From Cryptomeria japonica (lineage: Eukaryota > Streptophyta > Pinopsida > Cupressales > Cupressaceae): a stretch of DNA of 64,000 nucleotides. A program made the position numbers and the translations under genes. The stretch spans positions 260,637,386-260,701,385 of the forward strand of contig NC_081406.1 of the NCBI RefSeq assembly GCF_030272615.1, written 5' to 3'. This document shows positions 44,701 through 57,034 of this stretch, piece by piece (positions within the stretch are counted from its first letter, which is position 1; each line of letters begins with the position of its first letter). The notes beneath the pieces are model-generated. The model was not told the DNA's origin. It worked only from the letters and a program-made list of their open reading frames with translations, and did no database searches.

Positions 44701-47700
44701 AAATATGATTCCACCCATGTGTATAAATATCTTGATCCACATGTCTTCTTGATGGTGGGTAGTAAATGTGACAAACTATCATCTTTACGGTCTTTACTCT
44801 AATTGTTAATACTAATTATTGCATGTGTGACTAGTACTAATGACACATTGTCTCCTAATTCGTGGCGTGCATGACACGACCAGTGAATAAATTTATTATT
44901 ACATATCATAATTTTTTCATTTTGTGTGGATCATTTATATATTGTCTCTTATCTCATGTTAGTTGTTGATCTTACCCAAGCTTAAAAGGGGTTATGTTCC
45001 ATCTCATACCAATAAAGTTTTAGGCTATATTAAGCCAACTTCATAAGTTTAACCTATGTTTTAAAAATAAATGACATTTCAAGTACATAAATAATTGAAG
45101 GTGGTTACAAATTATTAATATGTTTTTAACCTATAATTTTTATACATCAAATTGTGATCTTATATGTATAATAAATTACTTGGTCTTGTGTTATTTTCTA
45201 TGGAAGATGGTATAATAGAAAGATAAAAACTAGTATGACTTTATTTATTTCTCAAGTCCTTTTTAAATCCTTTAGACATGTCATCATTCCAAAATTGATT
45301 AATCCTTATGTATCCTTGTGGCCCATTTTCTCACTTTCATTTTTGTACAAGTTTTATCTACTATTATATCAATATTCATATATATTTAGAGTAACTGGTG
45401 TAGAAGCACCTAGTGAAGCTAATGGAGCACTTCATCAAATTTTGGTTTGAAATGGCCTATGTTGGTCAAGATTTAATAATGGACTTTTTGTATGTCCAAA
45501 TAGTGTGTTTAGTGTGTTTAAGTGTCTTTTGTGTCTTAGTTTTGTTGTTTGTTGAGTTTTTGGTCTATTTTTGACCTATTGTGCTTTGTAAGCCTAGAAA
45601 TGGGCAAATGGTCAAAACTCCTTATAAAGCGTTGATAGGAATTGATATATGTTTGTGTGGTTATAGTAAACCATTTCACATGGTGGAGTTAAGTCTATTT
45701 GGCTCACAAGTCAAAAATGCTCATTGTACCAAAAATTGTCAATGTTGTCAAGCAACATTTTGACAATATTTGGAAAATTTTGTAAAAATAAGGCAAAGGG
45801 TGGTTATTGGTCCATACCTGGGTATGATTTGGGTGGTGAGTGACTATTTAAATCCTTACACAACTTTGTATCAGGTTGGCATTCAAAGAATAGAATATTT
45901 CAATACAAAAACTCAAGATTTTGTCATTTTTCTTACACTTTTTGCTCCATATGCTATTGCAATCCGTACTTCTTGAGCATTTGGCTGTACTATTTTCATT
46001 TGGGAATTTGTGCCATGTTGTGTTAAATCTCTTTCATCTAGGTTTGTGTGCTGGTGTGAAGTTTTATCATTGTAGCAAAATTATTTTGTTTTACTCTGTT
46101 CTCGGTTGAGTAAGGGTTTGGCTTCAATAATGGAAGCAACTTGATTTTCTTTGGGTCTTTCTCCATGGCCTCTGAAAGTCAAGTTTCTGTACATAGAATT
46201 TTTGTACATACAAGTTTATTTTTTATTGCAATGGCAAAGAAAGTGGTTTTTGTTGCTAACTAGGCAAGCTCTTATAGCCCGACTAGTGAACTTTCATGGT
46301 GAAAACAAAGTTGCTCTACAAACCCTCACCAAGTGAACCTTATTTTGGTTTCCCAAGGTGGAATGAAGTTTGATCAGATTTTTTAATCCATATGGAAGAG
46401 TGTTCCAATGAATAATTAGTTGAGAAATACATTTTGAGCAGCCAAAGTATTGAAATATAATGGTTTTTGAGCACTCTTCCTCTTGAAACTTGGTTGCACA
46501 TCAAGTGTTTGTCTTTATGCTTGCAGAGAAGGAAGTTTGAAGGCTTCATAATGATTTTTAAGACCTTATAAAGATATTTGGTGGTCTGAAGAAGTGTTTG
46601 GAATGGTGTTGGGGTGTTAGAAGACTTGAAACCCTTAAAACCCCTTGTTTTTAGGCACATATATAGGACAGTCATTGTACAGCCCTATCAGACCTCCTCA
46701 TAGAAAAAAATTGAAATTTCTCCATAAAGGGTATCCATAAATGCAAATTTTTCATGAGGTTTTTTGGCATTTTGTGGAGTTATAAGAATTTTAGCAGTTT
46801 TGGAGAGCTAATTGGGGCTCTTTTCTTGTAGCCCTGTTTTGAGCTTTTCCTCAAATTGGGTAAGAAGAAAAATTGAAATACCATCAAACCAAGTTGAATT
46901 AATCCTAATAGGATGTTAGACAATGTCCTAGACCTCCTGCAACTCTTGGTGAGTGATCTTGGTGTTTGGAGCTAAGAAGCCAACTTACACCTTTGTGAGT
47001 CTTGAGAGCAAGTATGAATGAAAATAAGAACTAACATGGTAGGAAGATCTCAGGGTTGGTATGAAGCATAGAGAAGGAAAGACATCAAAGAAACAGTACC
47101 TAAAAAAGTGGCAAAACCTTAAACAATTACCTTTGAGGGAACTTGCAAGCCAAATTGATTACAAACACACAATTTGAGCCAACTTTTGAGTATCTCCATA
47201 TTAGTTACTCTTCGATCTATTATCATAGTGTTTTTAATTCCCAAAGTAAGGGCCTAACTAGAATTATTTGGAGATATTTTATTTTGAATTCTTTGCAATC
47301 CACATTACGCACGCATATATAATTTTTTCTGTTAAATATGTGCTTCTTCGTCTTCCTGGAAACCCGTAAAATAGCAAAAATCCCACTGCAATGTCAAACA
47401 TATCATTCACATATATTATTTGCATTCCTGAGACTCATTCTCTTACACCCACCTAACCACCAAAAGTCGCTCTGCAAAGAAATGTCTGTAGGTTAAAAGC
47501 GAGCCCATCGCCAGCATGTTCCGATTTGGACACCAAATTTTTGTTTGGCTGGTCAACTAGAGCTCCCACTATGTCTTCACTCATGTCTGATATACATCTA
47601 ACCAGGAGAGAGGATTTTGGGTGCCATTTACCATGTTTTGTTTTTCCTTGTACTACTCTCCAATACACCACTTTTTGAATCCGTCATCTCCAATGTCTTC

Positions 47701-47825
47701 AAATTTCAAGAATAGTTGAAGAATCACAACTCACTAAGTCAAAATCTGATGTCAAATTTCATTCTTTGAAATAGGGGCAAAATTCATTCTTATGAATTAC
47801 AGTGATTTTCTTATTGATTGAATAG
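44701..47825. other. No gene recognised
   Basis: About 3 kb of T-rich text with short frames only. Neither LTR pair, satellite nor family pattern was found. Part of it (about 45400-46700) has the look of old transposon non-coding sequence. Confidence 0.4.
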
Positions 47826-47972
47826 TAGGAGTTGGCATTGGCTCTGGGCAGGGCTTCCATGCCCAACAAGAAGATGATAATAACCACAGTGAACACAATG
47901 TGGATGGAGCCTAGCCCCATTTTTTATCTGTTTATGAAGAGCTTTGAAATTGGGGCGGGAACAGGATCAAAG
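47826..47972 (+). pseudogene. Lone exon of a nucleotide-diphospho-sugar transferase-like gene
   Basis: An open block lies between an acceptor-like GATTGAATAG and the donor AG/GTAAGC. It reads ELALALGRASMPNKK, then MIITTVNTMWMEPSPIFYLF and MKSFEIGAGTGSK. The pattern (Ala-x-Met, then Ile-Ile-Thr-Thr-hydrophobic-Asn-x-x-Trp-x-Glu-Pro, then Phe-x-Ile-Gly-x-Gly-Thr) resembles the N-terminal region of plant nucleotide-diphospho-sugar transferases (PF03407) just before an intron. The following exon (LNHLVIV-like text) was not found in the next kilobase, so it is a fragment, a long-intron gene, or a captured exon. The identification is from memory of the family. Confidence 0.5.
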
Positions 47973-48434
47973 GTAAGCTATTTTTTCATCATTATAGTTG
48001 TAGTATAGGTGGAAACACCAACACGAGGTTTGACTTGAGCAAGCTTCTATAAAACACAACCTTTTTTCACTCTTTTATATGTACAAGTCACATACCCAAT
48101 AGTGAAGAGTTTCATACTTTCATAGGTAAAATAGAGACATATGGTCCCATACTTTTAATGGAAAAAACCGTAGGTCTATTGCCAATTTGCACACTTGAAA
48201 TAGACTTTTAGGTTACATTCAAAGGGAACAATCTATAGAATAATCTGAATTGAAATCTGTAAGAACCTAGGTTTTTTTTACATAATATAAAACTCACTAA
48301 TTCTCATAATGTCCTTCATATCTAAGTACCAAAAACATCCATAATTTCTTGGACTACATACATACCACATATCCACAGTAATCAAGACATTGAATGATCA
48401 CAATGTGAAATATGTACTTTTGTTAATTCTATGT

Positions 48435-48629
48435 CTATGCAACCATATGAGTGGGTATCCAACCCTTTCTAGGATCCATAACCACATCAATAGGAATATC
48501 AATAATGCCATAATTTATCGCAAGGTCCCATGGGTGAGGAATTCCATAAGCCTCCATATTTGTAAATGAATTTCTAAAGCAACATGTAACTTGTGAAGTG
48601 GCTAAAGTTATTTCAACATCACTTTCCAT
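48435..48629 (-). CDS. Short ORF, possible gene fragment
   Basis: 64 codons with ATG and stop. The text NMEAYGIPHPWDLAINYGII and DIPIDVVMDPRKGWIPTHMV has protein-like composition. No family recognised. It may be an exon or a piece of an old transposon polyprotein. Confidence 0.25.
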   Translation of the reverse strand: MESDVEITLATSQVTCCFRNSFTNMEAYGIPHPWDLAINYGIIDIPIDVVMDPRKGWIPTHMVA

Positions 48630-48977
48630 TTGTCAGATATATCTTGAGGAGGGACACACAAAATGAAATGAATCAATGCTGCAATCATAATCTTTTATCT
48701 CATGCACTCTTAGTATTAATGTGTGTCACACCATTAAAGCAACTTAACAAATTTGATTGTAGCACTCTTCATGCATCTCTTTAAATCATGCCCACTATAT
48801 TTGAATGAAATATTATTAGCAATCCCAATGAAGATCAAATCTTAATACCCCCCACAACTTTTTTGAGGTTCTATGAAACCATAATACACATGTTGAATCC
48901 TATTATCTTGCTACAATTTGATGCAGATGTTACACTCTACTTTTCCTAAGACAAACTTAATTACCCAGAATTATAAG

Positions 48978-50452
48978 TGTATGTGGGAAAAAGTGGTATC
49001 AACCTGCAAGAGGAGAAAACAATTCTAACACACATGAAACATTGCATTAGAGGTTAGAAATCCAAACAAAGCAAGTTAAATGAATCTAAACTCTTGAAAA
49101 TCGTTCCATGTTCCTCTATCTCCAAGGATCTTCAAGATTCAAGCTGGCTCTCAGCTTGGAAGATCACTTGATTCTTTAAGATGACAACCTAAAGAACGAG
49201 ATTTATGATTCTAAGATCTAAATGGAATGCAACCAAGATCCTAGTTATGATTTAGATATGAAACTAGATGATGATAAGATGCAAGATATTGATATGAAGC
49301 TTGAACTAGTATGAAAATGATACTAAGATGAAGCTAACATGATATATCTAAGATTATAATTCTATCAAAATGATCTAAAATTATATTCTATCAAAGAGAG
49401 ATAATATGCTTAATGTTATAAGACTATAAGTTTGATGCACAAAGACTTGATTTTTTTGAAGAAAGAATGAGCTCTATTTATAGGGAAAAAAGGGCAATGG
49501 ATGGTCAAGATTGGATAATCTTATCGAGGCCCAGGATTGAAAGTTATCAATCCATGTTTACAATTCTCACCAATGAAATGGTGACAATTGTCAACATAAG
49601 ACTGCTTGAGAGGAGATGTAAGAAGCAATTAAAAGCTTGAAAAGACCTCATGGTTACCTTAGGAGGTAAGGGTTAAGGTTAGGTTAGGGTTATCCAATGG
49701 ATAAAGCTTTTACCCAAGGGGTAAACTCTTGTGCAAGGGTTAAAGGGATAACCAAGGGTAAAGCCATTAGTGCTTGATGAGACCCCTAGGTTAGATGAAG
49801 GTTGAGTTAGGCAAAAAGTATCTAACCATGCCAAAAGGGTTAGTTAACCATTAATGGTTTGGAAGACTTTGGGGACAAATTTGTAAGAGTCCTTCCAAAT
49901 TTTGGGGAACTCAACAAGTTAGCTTGTTGAAGGCATAAAGGCTTTAATGTCTTTGGAAGACTTTACTCCAAATTTGAGAAGTGACATCCTCAAATTTAGG
50001 GAAAGGGGATGATTGAAGGGTTTAGGCTAATTGATTAGGATTAGATGGGTTCTAGAAGAATTTAGAAGGGGGGTTTAGGAGGCAAGTGGGAGATGTAGGA
50101 GAATGCAAGTGGATGGAGGATAATTTTAATTAAAATAAATTGATTTATTTTAACAAAATAGATGCAAGTGGAGGATTTAAATAAACTTAGATTTATTTAA
50201 ATGCAAATGAGATTTTAATTAAATGTAGATTTAATTAAAATGGGAAAGGGGATAAATTGATATTTTTAATTAAATGTGAATTTAATTAAAATGGCTAGAG
50301 GGGGGGTATTTAATTAAATGTGAATTTAATTAAATGGCTTGGATGGAAGAAGGGTATATTAATTAAATCTTAATTTAATTAATTGGAAGAATTAAGAATA
50401 ATTAAATGAATAAAATTCACTTAATTCATTGTGCAATTTTTAGGTGTCTACA
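48978..50452 (-). repeat. 3' LTR of the minus-strand derivative
   Basis: 1475 bp. On the minus strand it starts TGTAGACACCTAAAAATTGC. TATA on the minus strand is CTATAAATAGAGC at 49483-49471. It contains a short ggttaggttagggtt run near 49680. Confidence 0.85.
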
Positions 50453-50471
50453 TTTTACCCCTCTTTGAGCT
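50453..50471 (-). other. Polypurine tract
   Basis: On the minus strand AAAGAGGGGTAAAA immediately before the LTR start, the same form as AAAAAAAGGGGCAAAA in the 7993 element. Confidence 0.7.
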
Positions 50472-50859
50472 AACGTGTGACCACATGTTGATTCAAAGAA
50501 AATTTGTCGGGTATGCTGTCAAAATTTGATCGATATGATGTCATGGATATGAAAAATTAATTTGATATGAAAAGTCGATATGATGCCCCAGGTTTGATGA
50601 ACGATATTGATGATGCCCCAGATATGAAGAATTGATTTGATATGAAAATTTGATATGAAACTGATATGAAATTGATGTCGAGATTTGATATGAAAATGCC
50701 CCCTCGGGAGATCGTTCGTGCACAAAAGGCATGAATGATCTCTCGAAAGAAGAAGAATGCTATTTGAAAGATAGAAGAGTGGATAATGATGACATGCATG
50801 AGTTTGATAAGATTGATTAGATTGATTGGATTGAGATTAAGATTGATCAGATTAAGATC

Positions 50860-51190
50860 AAGTCTGGTTTTAGGAATGATACCTCCTATATAAGACATGG
50901 ATGATCGAGCGTCTGGTTTTAAGAATGATACCGCCTGCATAAGACATGGATGATCGAGCATCTGGTTTTAGGAATGATACCACCTACATAAGACATGGAT
51001 GATCGAGCATCTGGTTTCAGGAATGATATATCCTGTATAAGAGCTGATCAAAATGTCTAGTTTCAAGAATGATATATCCTGTATAAGAGCTGATCAAAAC
51101 ATCTGATTTTAGGAATGATATATCCTGTATAAGAGCTGATCAAAACATCTAGTTTCAGGAAAGATACATCCTATATAAGACATGATAGAA
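50860..51190. repeat. Tandem repeat of about 60 bp
   Basis: About six copies of a unit with TCTGGTTTTAGGAATGATA, then cctgtataaga and gatcgagca/gatcaaaaca. The first three copies differ from the last three as two subtypes. Confidence 0.75.
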
Positions 51191-52424
51191 GATAGTTTGG
51201 AAGAATGATGAATATATGAAAGTGAAGAAAGATTCCATGATGATACGATAGATATGCATTCGAAGGATGCAATGATGAATGCGACTAGATAATGATGATG
51301 TGATGTATCTTGAAAATGAGATGTATGATAATGATAATGAAATGATACTAATGCAAAATTAAAAATGATGTGCAACCTAATGCAAGATTAAGATGATAAT
51401 GATATGCAGCTAATGCAAGATTAAAAATTATGTAAAACCTAATGCAAGATTAAGATGATAATGATGTGCAGCTAATGCAAAACTTAATATGCATTCTCGT
51501 TCTCAATGTTGCCATCTATTGTGATCAAAGTGCCAGTGCTTCCTTTGTTTTCATCATTGAGCCTTGATTTGTTGGAAGTTGATACAAGCATCATGGTATA
51601 ATTGAAGCATAACGACCTGAGTATAACTTACATGGATTTTGATATTGCAAGATGACACAAGCATCGAGGTATAATTGAACCAAGATGACCTAAGTGTTTC
51701 TTGTGTAAATAGACAAGAGTTAACCTTTGTCCCATACAAATCCGAAATGTCCTCAGTGATATGTTACCTGATCACGTCGTAAGACAAATTTGTATGATAA
51801 AAGACTTCACTCACAGATAGAAGACAAATAAAACATCACATTCCTTCCTTGCTTCTCTAGTCATTGAGACATCCTCGAGTTACTTAGGAGATATGATAAG
51901 AAAAAATTAACAACCATAAGTACGCTGCTATTGGAAATGTATTCTTGTCAATTTAAAACATCTTGCAAACAGATCTTTGTTTAGTTGAAATCAGTTCAAG
52001 TCCGTGATGTTTAGCCTTCTTGCATTGTCATTTGTCATTTGTTTGTTGTTCTGATCCTTGTTGTCTTGCTACATGTTTGGTCTGATGTTGAAAATCTTGA
52101 AGGCGAAATGCCCCCAGTGAGGTCAGGATCTTGCCCCTTGTTGTTGATACTACTTCGATATGGATATGTACACTGATCACCAAGCCAGGTGGGATATGAT
52201 TTGGATAACTGATTTAGATAAACCAAGGGTAGTGTCTACGCTAAGTATGTCCAAGATTGATAAGTATTTGTGAATTTTTAGTGATATCTCAGATGGGTGG
52301 ATATGATATGTACAATATGATTTGTGAAACATGTACTGCCATCAATTGATAAAGATAAGGCCAACTTAGAACAAAATCGACAGTCATACTGATTTATGTC
52401 ATTGTTTTGATTTGTTCGATGATT

Positions 52425-52680
52425 GATAAGAATGTTTGGTTTCAAAGAGTGAGTACCCCATATAAGACCAATCTGTCTGATTTCGAGTGTACCTATCCTT
52501 GTATAAGACATGTTGATGTTGATGTTGATAGATGGATTGATTATCAAGACTTGATGATTGATAGGAATGTCTAGTTTCAAAAAAAGAGTACCTCGTATAA
52601 GACCGATCTGTCTGGTTTTGAGTGTACCTATCCCTGTATAAGACATGTTTGATGTTGATGTTGATTTCAAGTAATGAATT
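52425..52680. repeat. Two-copy 120-bp tandem repeat
   Basis: Units containing TAAGACC(A/G)ATCTGTCTG and CCTATCC(T/C)TGTATAAGAC. They share TATAAGAC and AATGTCTGGTTTC words with the repeat at 50860, so both probably descend from one unit. Confidence 0.7.
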
Positions 52681-53024
52681 GAATAACAAGACATGCGATC
52701 AGTTTGATTGCAGACTTTGAGAGTTTTCCTGTTGCTGATTTGATTTGAAGGATGGTCCATGCTTTCATGTTTTTGATTTGATTTTTATTTTTTTAATTTT
52801 TATTTTTTGGATATTTCAATTTTTTTAGTTTTTTGGATTAGAAGATAGATGCATTTGGTTGCCCCAATGTATAGCAAGAGAAGGAATATTATGAATGGAT
52901 GACTGAACCATTGAGGTGGAAATGGATTTTTTGTGTCCATAGTTTTGATCAAGATCAAGGATGGAAAAGGGGATATGGATGGAGATAGGATATTGATAGG
53001 AGAAACAAGATCATAGATAACACT

Positions 53025-53425
53025 GGATGATAGATGATGGAAGAAATGAATAGATAGGATAAGGGATATGGATTAGAGGATATGGATGAGGTGAAGCAAG
53101 ATCGTAGATAGCACTAGATGATGGAAGCAATGGATAGATAGGATAAGGGATATGAATGAGGTGAAGCAAGATTGTAGATAGCACTAGATTATAGAAGCAA
53201 TGAATAGATAGGATAGATGGTTTGGATAAAGTGAAGAAAGATTGTAGATAGCACTGGATGATAGAAGCAATGAATAGATAGGATAAGGGATATGGATTAG
53301 AGGATATGGATGAGGTGAAGCAAGATTGTAGATAGCACTGGATGATAGAAACAATGAATAGATAGGATAAGGGATATGTGTTAGAGGATATGAATAAGGT
53401 GAAGCAAGATCATGGATAATGATGA
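53025..53425. repeat. Minisatellite of gatagataggata type
   Basis: About five copies of an 80-100-bp unit with AATGAATAGATAGGATAAGG, ggatatggat and GAAGCAAGATTGTAGATAGC. Copies vary by internal deletion. The minus-strand ORF over it encodes repeated YPLIHIPYPIYSL text. Confidence 0.75.
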
Positions 53426-53982
53426 AGTTAGATAGGGTAATGGATATTGGAGGAAGGATAATGGGAGATATGGTAGGAAGAATAGAGTGGATGAACTTTG
53501 CCCCAAGCATAGAGGTTTCCATTTGCAAAGAGGTGATATGTAAGATTGTCACAACATTTAGCACCACCTGAATAAGTGTTCCTGAACTTTTCAAATATAG
53601 AGACCCAACCCATACTTAGAACCTCCAGAAAATTCAACTGAACATTTCTAGCAACTGGGAAGAATACTCAAAAGGGAAGAAGAATCTTAAATAGGATCAA
53701 GGTACTTAGTCTTTGATTACCCATGTGTGTGCAAGTGGGTTCATTCCAGCTCATATGATCATTGTAATCTTCAGAATCCAACATGGCTAGCTACATGAGT
53801 TACCCTAACTTCAAAAGCATCCTATATAGAGCCTCATTGCCAATGAGCATCCATTGCCCCGACGAGGTTATCATTGTAATCTCACAAATATTGCTCCATT
53901 GCCAACCAGACGTCCATAGCCCCGACGAAGTTACTTGCATGTTCCCATATCCAAGCATTTTGATTTTCTTGATATTGATTTT

Positions 53983-54357
53983 TGTTGGAGTTGAGAAATA
54001 CAACACCACAGGAGCCCAAATGATCTCTACAAGCTGAAAAACCTGTTACAAGGAGAAGCAAGGAAGCAAATCACAGAAGAAAGAAATACACAAAAAATAT
54101 GCTCAAAAAGAGAGAGCTCAATATTCACAAAATGTGTAATGTAAAAACCTTCTTCTTACAATGAAAAGAATGAACTCAACCTTTAATAGGTCAAGAAACC
54201 CTAAAAGGGAAAACCTAGGTTTGCACATAATAATTAATAAAAGAATTAATTATTATGCACCTAAAGTTAGCTTAAGTGTAAAAGAGATAAATGGAACTTA
54301 AAAACAATTAAACAAATATTGTTTAATTAATCAAGTAAATACCCAAATACTCTAACA
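53983..54357 (-). repeat. 3' LTR of the nested 2.7-kb element
   Basis: 375 bp, with a perfect 13-bp hairpin CATAATAATTAAT/ATTAATTATTATG (54226-54257, 6-nt loop). Confidence 0.9.
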
Positions 54358-55559
54358 CCCCCCCTTAAGCTAGACTTAGGGAGAAGCTAAAACCCATAAC
54401 AGCTACTAAAAGCAATAAAGATGGGTCCCGACAACAAGGCTTGATCAGGTACCCAAATACAATGAAATCTCTATGAACTGGAGAAATAGAGAAAACCACG
54501 TGGGAACAAAACTCTACTCCAAAAAGAGATGGAAAAGAACACCACTGAAGCATGAAATAGATGCAAACACTGTCAAAGAGAAACTGCTAATCTGAAGAAC
54601 CTCCACTAAAATAGAACATGACTAGGTAGAGAAGACTGTAATCTGTATGAGTGACCTCAAATGACACTACTCGAATCAGATGGCAAACAAGGCAAACACT
54701 GAACTCGAAGATACAGATGGCATGTGAAACCAAAGCTTGAAGAGCTGATCAATCTAACCACGTAAGCATTAGAACCAACAGAACAAACCTCCCCATAATG
54801 CTGAAGAGGGAGAGGGACAGGAACACTGAAAAGAACGGCCAAGAAGAACTGCATGACGAAGAACCAAGAACATCAAAGGTGTTGAGAAAAGGACATGGTT
54901 TCATGGAAGGAACACTCACTTGAAACACATCATGAGGTGAATTTCGTGGAAGGAACACTCATTGGACAACGGTAGATGGCAAACAAGGCAAACATCAACC
55001 CCCTCATGGCACTTTATAAGTGGTGCATGTACAACAAGGCACAAGATGTGCATGATCCCAAGTAAACAATGGAAGATGGCACTTTATCTTAGTGTGTTTG
55101 CATATATACAATGCTACAATGATAACAAGACTGGAAATAGAAACGAGAACCAAAATAGAGACATCCTACCCAGAGAAAAAATCCCAGGACCTGAAACAAC
55201 CAAGATATCCACTAGAGTGCTGAAAAGCAAAAAAATGAATAAAATATGCATGGAGTAGAATCTAGAAATAAAAATCATATGTCTAGAAAGTACACAGCAC
55301 ATGCTTTCCGAAAATATAAATTTTTCAAAAAACGGAGTTCAGATGCTCATTCTATGTCTCCTGGAGTGCAAAAAAGAGACCTCACTTTGACTAGAAAAAA
55401 ACATAGTCAAACAAAAAAATTGGAAAAACTTACTAACACCATGAGGTCCGTCTCAAAATCAGCTTTTCGACACCTTTTTTTTTTTGAAAAAATGACTCCA
55501 TATGCCCAAGATATGACCAAAAAACCAAACCCCCCCCCTTAAAGAGGCAAAAAAAGGTA

Positions 55560-55870
55560 GTTTGGTGGCTAGGCGATGCTCCGGTGGCTAGTGGGTGGCG
55601 CTCCGGTGGCGGCGGGGCTGCAGGGAGGCCGCTGACGGCGGTGGGCCACTGGGCTGGGCAGCGGGGGCTACAAGAAGCGGGGTTGCCGAGGGCCGGAAGA
55701 CAGGCGACGCGGGGAGCGGAGGGCGCTGCGGCGAGGAGGAGGCCACAAAGAGGTGGAGCCGGTGGGGCGGCTGGTGGTCGCAGGGAGGCCGGCAGGGGGC
55801 CGGAGACTAGCCAACGAGGGTCAGAGTAAGGAGGTGTGGGGCCCAAGGCCTGTAGGTTTGCGGTAGCGGC
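55560..55870. other. GC-rich island inside the nested element
   Basis: About 300 bp of G-rich plus-strand text (ggtggcggcggggctgcagg-like) in a window that is otherwise AT-rich. On the minus strand a 164-codon frame (55927-55433) crosses it and reads as Pro/Ala-rich text (PPAAPPAPP). That composition can arise from the base bias alone, so I do not call it a gene. It could be a structured RNA part or a captured exon. Confidence 0.5.
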
Positions 55871-56319
55871 AGGGGCCCCATGGTATCCTGCGTACCATGG
55901 GGAACCCCTTGATAAAAAATTGTCCAAAAGAAAAAAAAAATTTAAAACCCTTGCTTTTTGATTTTTTTGTTTTTTTTTTTTTTTTCCAAAAAATCAAAAT
56001 CTGGCCTGCATGCCGTAAAAAGGCAAAAAGAATTTTTTTTGAAATTTTTTTCTCGAACTGCATGTCAAGGCCGTACGACCTGGATCTGGAGAAAAATACT
56101 CCTAGAGGCTCGGGAACCAAAATAGGTCAAATTTTATATGACCATAAGGGTTTCCAGGCCTTCTAAGCACAATGGTGAGGTCTGTTTAGGCCCAAAGTGC
56201 ATAGAAAAAAAGGCAAAACCCTAGGTACATAAAAAAATTTCTGAAACCCCAGATCTGCTTCCAATACAAAAATTATCAAAACAAGAACAGGTAGCTGCAG
56301 ATCTGAAGCTCTGATACCA

Positions 56320-56692
56320 TGTTGGAGTTGAGAAATACAACACCACAATAGCTAAAATGATCTCTGCAAGCTGAAAAACCTGTTACAAGGAGAAGCAAGG
56401 AAGCAAATCACAGAAGAAAGAAATACACAGAAAATATGCTCAAAAAGATAGAGCTCAATCTTCACAAAATGTGTAATGTAAAAACCTTCTTCTTACAATG
56501 AAAAGAATGAACTCAACCTTTAATAGGTCAAGAAACCCTAAAAGGAAAAACCTAGGTTTGCACATAATAATTAATAAAAGAATTAATTATTATGCACCTA
56601 AAGTTAGCTTAAGTGTAAAAGAGATAAAGAGAACTTAAACAATTAAACAAATATTGTTTAATTAATCAAGTAAATACTCGAATACTCTAACA
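56320..56692 (-). repeat. 5' LTR of the nested 2.7-kb element
   Basis: 373 bp. The same hairpin is kept at 56563-56594 without change. The primer site is directly adjacent at 56319-56308. Confidence 0.9.
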
Positions 56693-57034
56693 ATTTTCTT
56701 TCTCATGCTAGATTCGAGCATGGGCAAGCATGTGACAAAATGACACAAATGCCTATTTCACAGATGATGAACTTATGCAAAGGATTGAATTATAGAGATT
56801 GAAGGATAGAAAAGAGGTGTTGGATAATAGATAGAATGTTTGAAGATTTGAGTGAGGATAGATGGAAATGTATTCAGGATGAGTGTTGGTACACAACACC
56901 AAAAGTGATGAAGAGATGGAGGAAAATTGAATTTTGGGACATAAGGACCCAAAATAGATAAAGGAAATGATGGAATAATAGTTTTGGAAAGATGTTTAGA
57001 TAGATGGTTGAAATAAGTTCAAAGGTATATTCCT

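Larger units (their letters stand above)
53983..56692 (-). mobile_element. 2.7-kb non-autonomous LTR element nested in the derivative
   Basis: LTRs at 53983-54357 (375 bp) and 56320-56692 (373 bp) share TGTTGGAG...CTCTAACA ends. Perfect target duplication ATTTT (53978-53982 and 56693-56697). On the minus strand the primer site TGGTATCAGAGC (56319-56308) follows the 5' LTR, and a GGGGGGG tract (54358-54364) precedes the 3' LTR. The interior of about 2 kb has no gag or pol and contains a GC-rich block. Roughly 13 LTR differences (about 3.5%) make it older than the 33480 element. Confidence 0.9.

Noticed and set aside
49670..49700. Telomere-like ggttaggttagggtt run (also near 61595)
   Set aside because: Only about two imperfect units, not TTTAGGG, and located at the same place in both LTRs of one element.
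55433..55927. 164-codon Pro/Ala-rich frame
   Set aside because: Follows from the GC-rich island; no domain, and the opposite strand has equally open frames.
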